Assembly (NCBI GenBank): GCA_932294295.1
Contig: OW028584.1
Location: forward strand, 26,442,970 to 26,506,969
Reading direction: 5' to 3'
Length of the DNA: 64,000 bases
From: Alitta virens
Lineage: Eukaryota; Annelida; Polychaeta; Phyllodocida; Nereididae
Below are positions 52,090 through 61,151 of the stretch, one piece after another. How positions within the stretch are numbered: position 1 is the first letter of the stretch; each line of letters starts with the position of its first letter. The position numbers and the translations under genes are program-made. The notes below the pieces were generated by a model. That model did no database searches, had not been told where the DNA came from, and saw only the letters and a list, made by a program, of their open reading frames with translations.

Positions 52090-53400
52090 ATGAATAGCTG
52101 ATGGAATAGTAGGCACCAATATTTGGTACCATTAAAGATCTGAGGCATTAGGCTATCTAATAAATAGACTGCCACCTTTGTACTATTATTCAATGTACAT
52201 AAATCCCCAAATTTCTGTGAAAGTTTACTCAAAATATTTCAATTTGCTCAACATATTTTTCTACACTGCATAGTTACTTATCCAGTAAGCACCAATATTT
52301 GGTACCATTAAACAGCCAATGGTTAAGGCTATCTAGTACATGCACTACCAAATTTCTGCTACGGTTCTATATCAAAGTATATACCAAGCTCCCAGATTTT
52401 ATGTGTCATTTTAAAAAAAAATAGTTTTACCTTGCTCAACAAATGTCTGGTAGCTGTATAGTTAGCTATCCAGTAAGCACCAATATTTGGTACCATTAAA
52501 TTGCCAATAGATTAGGCTATCTAATAAATAAACTACCAAAGTTCTGCTACTGTTTTAAATGCCCAGATCCAAGATTTTTATATGTCATTTTCTCAAAAAA
52601 ATTGTACCTTGCTCAACAAATTTCATAGGTAGCTGGGTAGTTAGCCGTCCAGAAAGCCCATATATTTCGTACCATTAAATAGCCAATGGTTAAGACAATC
52701 TAGTAAATACACGGCCTAAGTTCTCCTACCATTCTAAATACACAGCTCACAGACTTGTATGTGTCATTTTCCACACAAAAATTTAACTTTGCTCAACAAA
52801 GTTCTGGTAGCTTGGTAGTTATATCTATCCAGTAAGCACCAATATTTTGCAGAATTAAATAGCCAATAGATTAAGCTATCTAAACAAAATAAATACACTG
52901 CCAAAGTTCTCCTGCCATTCTTAAGACCCAGCTCCGAGATTTTAATATGTTGTTTTCTCCAAAATAATCACCTTGCTCAACAAATTTCTGGTAGCTGGAT
53001 AGTTAGCTGTCCAGTAAACCCCGGTATTTGGTACCATTAAACAGCCAATAGAATAGGCTATCTAGTAAATGTGCTGCCAAATGTCTGCTACCATACTAAA
53101 TACCCAGCTCCCAGACTTAAATTGGTCATTTTCAGCCAAAAAAATTAAGTATACTCAACAAATTTCTGGTAGCTGGGTAGTTATATCTATCCAGGAAGCA
53201 CCAATGTTTGGTGCCATTAAATAGCCAATAGATTGGGCTATCTAATAAATACACTACCAAATTTCTGAAACCATTCTATATACCTAGCTCCCAGACTTTT
53301 ATGTGTCATTTTCCACAAAAAATTTTCTTGGCTCAAGAAATTTATGGTAGCTGGGTACTTACCATTCTATATACCCAGGTCCTAGACTTTTATTTGTCAT
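52090..53400 (+). repeat. ~181-bp tandem satellite, seven copies
   Basis: The core CACCAATATTTGGTACCATT recurs at 52,114, 52,290, 52,478, ~52,657, 52,837, ~53,028 and 53,199 (spacing 171-191, mean about 181). Other shared blocks are GGCTATCTAATAAAT, CTACCAAATTTCTGCTAC, CAGCTCCCAGA and TGCTCAACAAATTTCTGGTA. Units are diverged by roughly 10-20 percent by eye. Confidence 0.9.
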
Positions 53401-53613
53401 CTTCCACAAACAAACTGCTGAAACTAGATGCTGCCAGTAGAATATTCCACACGAAAGTTTGCACATGGTGCAATGACTCAGACCTGCAGAGAAACATACT
53501 GCAGCGTTCCATGTTAGCCTATAAAATTTTACTGCAATTGCAAGAAGTGAATTGATCAAAGTATGTCTTGCCTAGCCTGGAACTAGATGAGGAATAATCC
53601 CCAGCGAACATGA

Positions 53614-54024
53614 TTGTTCAGTCCTTCAGCAGTGTTCAGTATAGCAAGGGCCTTATCCAAAGCCAGCACACACGCAGATGGAGGCTCTTGGATTGACCTG
53701 AATAGAGGGGGTCTCACAACCCGATGCGATGACTTCCTTTCATTCTTAAAACAAAAGGAAGTTTTGTTTCAAAATTCCGATTGCAGAGTCAGACAGTCAA
53801 CGCTTTGTGTCCTGGATAGGCAACTCTCATTTAATATAATTTTACATGACAGTCTTTTGCTGGAAAGGGATGATATAACAGTTGAAAATATCCATGCATT
53901 TGTTGACGATGTGGCAAATTTATTTTACACTGTTCAGATCCATCAAAAGTGTAGAAATATTATTGACAAAATGGTTACGAAAATGCAAAGAAATAAGAAA
54001 GCTTTAAGAGATAAATTCCAGTAA
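53614..54024 (+). other. Unrecognised ORF of 136 codons, probably TE-derived
   Basis: Encodes GGSWIDLNRGGLTTRCDDFL and FVDDVANLFYTVQIHQKC. The RGGL-xx-(P/R)xDxFL pattern resembles C-terminal segments of some transposon proteins (P-like or hAT-like), but the strand is opposite to the P-like transposase next to it. Start and end are not backed by splice or TIR evidence. Confidence 0.3.
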
Positions 54025-54389
54025 TCATCTTTATATTATATCTATTAATCTTTTCGTACAATAATATATAAAAAGTGTTTTGGCTGATAACATGTATACA
54101 GTAACCTTGAGAAGCTACAAATTCTTTGCATTATGCCTTGTATTCAACATTCTATATTTGTTCTTATTTTTTAACTTTAATTTCACTTATTTCCTTTTCA
54201 CTTTTGGCAGAGAATCACTGTCTACAAATGGTCTTCATTTTCCGTCTGTAACATTTTCTTTTGGGTTGAAACAAAACGCAAGGGAACGTTGGCATGTTAA
54301 GTTCCTGAGGATCCTGCCAGAACACATAACTTAGTACAAAAGTAACACCATGATCAAGTTATGTTGTCGCACCAACAAAGCCGTTCAGT

Positions 54390-54557
54390 CCAGACATGCC
54401 AACTTTGGAGGAAGCATTTCCGGGTATTTCCTGGTCAGTGACAGGCGAGGCCCGAAAATATAATTAAATTTCACTGTATTTACTGTCATTTTTTGCCGGG
54501 TTCAGTGTTCAATTTCCGGGCTTGACCCGACAATTCTGGGTCAGTTGGTATGTCTGT
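54390..54557. mobile_element. Small inverted-repeat element (~165 bp)
   Basis: CAGACATGCCAAC at 54,395 and GTTGGTATGTCTG at about 54,545 are inverted with one mismatch. The interior has CCGGG-type repeats. No target duplication was recognised. Confidence 0.45.
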
Positions 54558-54639
54558 GTACACTGCAAATGAATAAATCATTCCATGTAAAAATGGGTGA
54601 GGTACTAAATATATCTGCAGCCAAACATTTTACTGACCT

Positions 54640-56145
54640 AAAGTTTTGATTCCTTTGTACGTCTGATGGGTCAAAAACATTTTGTCATTCTTGGCTTTGG
54701 AAAATCCTGCCCGCTGATTGATCTCAAGCTTAAGATAGGCCAGAAAGTTTTCTAGGAACAGCAAATATGTCGCTTGTGGGCTTTCTTCGATCTCACACTC
54801 AGACAGTTAAAGAAGCGATCACACAACAGCACAAATTGGGCAGTCTCTTCGTTATCAGGACCTATCTCCTCAAGGGCATTGCATACACAGTTGCTCAATA
54901 CCTATGGAAAAACAAAAGTTTTAATTCTTTGACAACTGAAAGCACAGCATTTGTAGACATGGAATGTTTCTGCAAACACAGCATTCATGGTTGCAGTAAC
55001 ATACCTGCACAGCCAGCTGAACTGACATCTTTGCAGACAGTGTGAGGGCCAAATGCTCCTCTCCCAACTTTGTCTTCTTCTGAACTTCTAGAATGTGCTT
55101 CCATGTTAAATGCTTGTTGCTTTCTAATAAAAGAGAAAAAATAAGTGATAAGAACCAACTAAAGTAACTATACTATCCTCCATTCCTTGTTAACCAATTA
55201 AGTTGACCACCAAATGCTTACCCCAGGTGTTTCTAATGGTTTTCATGATATGTGGAGGGTCTGAGATGAAAAACATGGGTCGTTTCTCGATGGAATATGG
55301 ATTATCTGTCACATGAAGTTCTTCTCCTTGCATCCTCAGCAGTCTCTGGTTGGGTGATGCCTTGTCTGCTGTACTGGCTATGATCTGAAATATACATTTT
55401 CATTCAGTTGATTGTCATTCAATTTACACGCATCAAATTTTTATTATTGGCATTCATATGTCATGACTTTAAACTTCATGCAAGGGAAATTTAAAACTAA
55501 GCACATACAGAAACTTGCCTTAAAACCACTTTCTTCCAGGTAAGCCACTGCTCTAAAGAGAAAGTCAGATTTTGCTGATGTTGTAGCAAAATAACCGATG
55601 GACTCTTTCATGTGGTTGTTAATTCCAACAACCATGTAGAAGAGGACAAGGGATGCAACAATATTTTTTGGAGGGTTCTGAAAATGTGAAAAGAAATAAT
55701 TTTTAAAAAGGTTACATAATCACTGTTAAGGCAAATTGAGCCACACATTTTATAGCAGATGAAAGCCAATAAATCCCACAATCTGATCATATGTCGATTA
55801 TACACCATGTCCTCTCTCAAGGACATTTCATCGGGCATCAGCACCCCGTAGCATTTCTCATCCAGAAGTGCCTCAAGGGTTTACTTTATATTCTACAAAT
55901 TTTAATAATTGACAAGATCATACAAAAACTGCAAAGGTCACGAAATGACCCCAGACCCACTGTGAAAGTTAAGCTTTGTAATGAATTTACATTAAGTATA
56001 TGCATGATATGATTCACCTTCAACACATGAGGCTGACCGAAAGCCCTCCTTGGCCTCAAAACATTTTATTATAATCCAATAAGGTAGACTTGTTAGACAA
56101 CCTCAAGACACCAAATGCATGTAGAGCTTCATAGCAGCGAGAAAT
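54640..56145 (-). mobile_element. P-element/THAP9-like transposase gene with introns
   Basis: Six minus-strand exons in the order of P/THAP9 transposases (see the coding entry). The THAP domain and the C-terminal third are not in evidence, and no terminal repeats were matched, so this is a partial copy. Confidence 0.7.
54640..56145 (-). pseudogene. P-element/THAP9-like transposase, exons
   Basis: Exon pieces, minus strand: ~56,145-56,060 (RCYEALHAFGVLRLSNKSTL); ~55,890-55,785 (CYGVLMPDEMSLREDMVYN); 55,677-55,519 (GINNHMKESIGYFATTSAKS); 55,384-55,222 (ASTADKASPNQRLL and MFFISDPPHIMKTIRN); 55,123-55,005 (HLTWKHILEVQKKTKLGEEH); 54,901 to ~54,780 (VLSNCVCNALEEIG). The last four are phase-compatible and open. 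In P-like transposases DEM carries a catalytic Asp/Glu and the DxAxxN and SDPPH blocks follow. The intron after 55,519 uses a GC donor (AAG|GCAAGT). Beyond ~54,780 homology continues (NQRAGFSKAKNDKMFLTHQT) in another frame. Confidence 0.75.
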
Positions 56146-56149
56146 ATAT

Positions 56150-57272
56150 GTAGATATATTGCAAATCTGAAAAAAAGAAAAATGTCACAAAATGGTTTAA
56201 TTTGAAGGTTAAATGTGGACAGTTGCATAGTGCATTTCACTAAGTCATCTAATCATCACAGATAGTGTTACTATATCTGCCTGAGTTCGCATCCTAATCT
56301 GGTAGAAATCTAGTTAAGTAGTGATGTTTGGGCAACATTTGTCTTATAAGAATTAAATTTTGTTTGATTGTAGTCAGATATCTGGTGATCATTTAAGCAT
56401 ACTTAAAATGGCTAATTGTGCCCACCCTTTTTGTGATGCATAGGGTTTCTTGGAAGATATTATATCAACTCACTGAGACATTGTAATGGAGCACCAGAAA
56501 ATTTCTCTATTAGTTGAGTTTACTGTCAAGAGTGAGAAACCCTTTCTTTTGTGCATATTTTCTAACTTCAAACAGTTTTGAAGCCCTATCACTAATTAAT
56601 AGATATACAAGATTATTCCATAATGAACAATGAAGTTATTAATGATAGCTTTGGCTGTGACTTAAGCTGATAGAATTTGAACTGGAATATCAACTATGTG
56701 CATATCTCATAATGGGATTGGTAATTGTTTTTTATTTGAAGCTTGTCATATTCTCGCAATAAAAGCAAGCTGTCTGTCTGAATTGGTCTTTCTGTGGGTC
56801 ACACTCCATCTCTCACAAACGGTAATGATGAACTGATGACTGGGTCATTTTGCTGATATTCCTTCTATTTTGACAATGACCGGTTACTTGCAAATCGAAA
56901 TTTGTCACATTTTGACCACCAATGCTTCTTTCAAACATTTTGACCACCAATACTTCTTTCAATAATGAAATATACTTGTGCTTTACAGGTAGGTGTTGCG
57001 TTTCATTTGCTGTTTAGTGTAGGTTTGATCCATTCCATACATAAATGTTCTCATTTCAAAATACCATTATTTAACATCAAATTTTAAAGCAGTTCTCAAG
57101 ACAGACATAGAACAAGTGGATCTGGTTAAAATAGTTTATTGTATCTGTTGACTTTATTGGTCAATCCATAATTATAACAAATATCAAAATATGACTATAT
57201 CTTCTTGAATACATACATAATCATAAGTAACAGTACTTAAATAAATTAACTTTCTAGACAAAGTTTTTTAGT
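56150..57272. other. Intergenic, no gene seen
   Basis: Only a 27-bp direct repeat (TTTTGACCACCAATGCTTCT, copies at ~56,913 and ~56,940) stands out. Confidence 0.5.
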
Positions 57273-57615
57273 GGGTGTCATGGCCTTGAGGATAGAGTAT
57301 AAGCCTTTTATGCGCATGGTTGTGGGTACAAACCCAGGTCTGGCATGGAGGAATTGAGCAGATCCTCTATCAACCACTGCTTCATTCCATCCAGGTGTAA
57401 ACGGGGAGATGGGCTAATGACTGAGATAGCATTGGATTGCTCAGTAATGTAACGAGAGTTTATAAAGTTCCAGAGAGAACAGAGCATGACAACCAATATT
57501 TTTACATTTTGCGAACTGGTTTTCCGAGGCAATCGTGTGAATTCGGCTGAGGGCTATATGCCCCTACCACTGGTCCTGCCAGGCTGATAGCATATAAACC
57601 CACCTTCACCTTCAC
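57273..57615 (+). mobile_element. tRNA-derived SINE
   Basis: A-box-like TGGCCTTGAGGATAGAGTA and B-box-like GGGTACAAACCC lie 35-40 nt apart at the 5' end, followed by ~250 bp of unrelated body and a CCACCTTCACCTTCAC tail. This is the usual SINE layout: Pol III promoter head, body, short repeated tail. Confidence 0.7.
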
Positions 57616-59838
57616 ACAATGAATACTTCTAAAATAAAAAATAAACTGTAATTTTGCATTAATAGTTATTATGTAATCTAAATAATCAGACCATGAAAAA
57701 AAGGTTCAGAATATTGCAGCTTGAATCATTACTGGTTAAATTAATTTTTCTCACTGGATCACCTCATTACCTCACCGGATAACTCAATTTCTCAAAAAAA
57801 ATATTAACCATAATATATAGAAATTATTTTTTCACTTATCAATTTTTCATTGAAAATCTTTTTATTTCAGCTATCAACTTAGCCACTTAAATACTAGAAG
57901 GTCGCTTTTAGTAATGAAATATTTTCTAGCTTTTAATAAAGATGTCAAAAACTGTAATTGCAAGTTATTTCTTTTTAAGTATATTAATGTGGCAGCTGTT
58001 ATTATGTGGTTTTGTGCCATTACACTAGGTGGCAGTGTGAGCTCATTGAGTGGTTTATACAAGGGCTTATAGAGGGCTAATCCCTCCATAAGTTGAAGTG
58101 GGAGAAAGCAGCCTCAGGCCTGCTGTCATTTACCACTGAGTTGCTGGTCAAGCAACTTAGACATTTCATCATTTGCACCTACTACTTGTTAAAGTGTTTT
58201 TTTTGCAATACTTTACAGGTATGTTCTTTTCATTCTCATTATTAATTCAACTCTAGTTTTGCATTTGTTGTAGTTTAATATATTCATACATTGAAGTTAA
58301 AACATTCTTGGCTTTACTTTTATTGTTAATTCTAAGCCATATACAGGTTTATACTATTTAATATCTCTACCATTCAGTTAATATAATTATTATATGCATT
58401 CTGTACTTATGTACTGGTTGGTGTGCACACACTTAAGTACCTTTGTCATTATAGGTACCCAGGCACCTTCATGCAGCACTTGGTCTTTATTGAAAGTACA
58501 CTAAGTACATTAATAAGAAACCCCTATCAGGGTAAGCAACTATATTAGTTGATTATTTCTATTTCTATTTATTGTCTGGTCATTATAAATTATTAATAAC
58601 TAGTATTATTGTATTGTGTGTAAATGGTTAACATACAAATATATAAATATGTAATTCATGTATACTAGTACTTTAATTACATGCAAGTAACAATCAAGTA
58701 ATAATCATTGTTACATATAAGCAAGTTATTCCTCTTTTGTTAAACATAATTATATGGTTATATATGCTATGCATTACTTTATGTATCATGTATGTATTAT
58801 TTGGTTATTATTTGTGGAACTTGTATCGACTATTGCCATTTGTTTGTAATTTGCAGGCTTTCTTTTTATGCACAATAAATATTTGAGCTATCATCAGTGC
58901 ATTCATTTTTCCTGTTACATTAACATAAGCAATTTACTTAGTTGGTAATTTTTGTTGAAAGAATAATACCATAATTTTCTTTAAGCATCAATAAAATCTG
59001 GTATGGGAAAAACCTAATTAATATAATAGGCCTATGACCAGAACCCAATACCAGGTAAAATCTCATGGATAAGCACAGGGAGTATGATGATGATGATGAT
59101 GATGAATTATTTAAGGGGAAATTTACAAAAAGAAATATATAATGTTATGGCAAGAATAGAAAAATAATATTATTGACACTACATCTGGCAAGACTTTTGA
59201 AACTGTGTATGGGATTTTCTTATTTCTGAAAACTATTTGTACAAATTTGAATTATTTTTTGTCTTTTTAATAGCAAAAATGAAACATTTATGTTCGTGAA
59301 CGTATGGTTCTGGCTGAGTGGCTATGAACAGTAGAGTTTTAGATTTCTTTTGACAATTTAAACGCATGCAGTTAACAAATATTATTCCAATGTAGAAAAC
59401 CAAGTAACATGTACATGTACTATAATTTTCATATCAGTCGTAATTCTGTAATTTTCATTTAAACCAGTCATACAAAATCTAAAGAAGATTCAAAAGGATG
59501 GCTTAAACTCATGTTTAGAATAATAAATATATGTTGAATAATAACTATATGTGGAATTTTCTCTGTTGTTCAACTTAGCAGTATTCCTAATGGGGGAGGC
59601 TATTTTATACTAATTAATGGCTACATAACCAACTGACGGAAAATGCTATCAAAAATAGCATGTGAATATAATCTAAGAGTTTCAGTTGTTTCAACATTTA
59701 AATACATGACTGTACCGACAATAAAACAAATTTAAATGCACAAAATTTCCATACAATCAAACCTGGCTCAAATGCCACCTATTATGTTAACCCTTCTGTG
59801 ATTGGCTACCTTTTACCCCACTATTACACTGTAATGTC
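57616..59838. other. Intergenic, no gene seen
   Basis: AT-rich with a (GAT)n run at 59,084-59,105. The right part is presumably the 3' UTR of gene B on the minus strand. No other feature recognised. Confidence 0.5.
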
Positions 59839-60543
59839 TTAAAGGGCAAATTGTATACCAATACAGACAATAAGATAAACTAAAATGCAAAAATTGGCAT
59901 TATAAGAAAACAAATAAAGTGACATAAATACATGTATACCATATAATACATATTGCACAAAAATCTTTTTTGTGACCATTTTCAGTTTTACATGTCCTAC
60001 GGGAGGAGTGGTAGCATGGCTGTCCATGTCATGCAATTCATTTTCATAGGCATATACTGACTTCTCAGATTTTCGGTTTGCTTTCTGAAGTGCATATGCT
60101 AAACTTATGATGACGATGATAGATGTTAAGGCAACAGCACCCAGTACTCCTGCTAAAATGTAAACTAGTATGCTGTTCGAAGAATCTTGTGGGGGTGGAG
60201 TCTTCTCATTAGTTCGAGAAGTAGTCAGTACACCACTCGGAGGTTCAGTAGATACGGGTTGCATCGTACCAGAATCTTGATGATGCGTTGAAATTGCACC
60301 CCTTATAGATGACGTTTGTATGCCTCATTGGGCAGTGGTTACACTGACGTTACTGTCTGGTGTCTTTGATGACCCCTGGTTTCTCGTGGTTTGAGCAGTG
60401 CTTGACGTTGTCATTACTCGAGAAGTGAATGATGAGGTTGTCGTAACTGGTGCTCTTGTGGTTGTTATTATCAGAACAGGAGGAGTATCGCTGGGATAAA
60501 CTGTGAGGAAGACCTTGTTCGCATTTGAGCAAGGGGTTGCCAC
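59839..60543 (-). pseudogene. Gene B terminal exon: convergent paralogue of gene A, disrupted
   Basis: On the minus strand the exon opens with ATPCSNANKVFLTVYPSD, matching ATPCSSEIKIFITVYPSD of the second cadherin repeat of gene A. A Thr-rich stalk follows, then the TM helix SILVYILAGVLGAVALTSII and LAYALQKANRKSEK, matching LACALKKANQKQNN in gene A. A TGA at 60,325-60,327 interrupts the stalk in frame; the same frame then runs open to TGA/TAA at 59,839. Homology to gene A stops exactly at 60,543 where an LTR begins. In gene A this region is one continuous exon, so the LTR element is inside gene B coding sequence. Confidence 0.8.
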
Positions 60544-60716
60544 TGTAAAGATGGTTTGTTGTTCATATAATAAAACACGAGACTCTCAGGGCTGCCATGA
60601 TGATACTGATTTAATGAATCAACCCAAGGTGGCGTTCATGAATACTACAGCGACATCTATGATCAATCACAACATCTCTCTTCCTTTACAATGGCTCATA
60701 CAATAAACTAGAAACA
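60544..60716 (-). repeat. 3' LTR of the young gypsy element (173 bp)
   Basis: On the minus strand it starts TGTTTCTAGTTTATTGTATG and ends ACCATCTTTACA, so it has TG...CA ends. Adjacent host bases are GCCAC on the plus strand (60,539-60,543), the candidate target-site duplication. The second LTR needed for proof is outside the window. Confidence 0.7.
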
Positions 60717-61151
60717 TTTTTTTTTTTTTTTTTAATTTTTGTATTGAATTTAACTACAAACATTTATTTATTTATTTTTTTTTTTTTATATCTAATTTAA
60801 CTGACTAAGGTGTTAAGAATTACACAAGATATATGCTAAATACATTGGAAGGAATATGATAGACCTACACATCTATGATAAAAGAACAATGATATATCTA
60901 AATCTGAGAGTAGTTAACATTTTATCACATTTATTATTTTATTAGTTTTTTTTTCTATTTTATATATATATTATTATACCTTTACTACTGGTAGTGACCT
61001 TAAATGGTATCCAATATAAGAGGACTACAAAGTTAAATTTACAATAAGTAAATATCAATCACATAATCACAAGGTATTCACTACAATAATACTTCAATAT
61101 CAATTAGGTAAAGTCCACAAATGTCAATTATTTCATGTTCACAGCGACAGT

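Noticed and set aside
60325..60327. Selenocysteine or programmed readthrough at the gene B TGA
   Set aside because: The stalk is not conserved around this codon, gene A has no equivalent, and the exon is already interrupted by an LTR.
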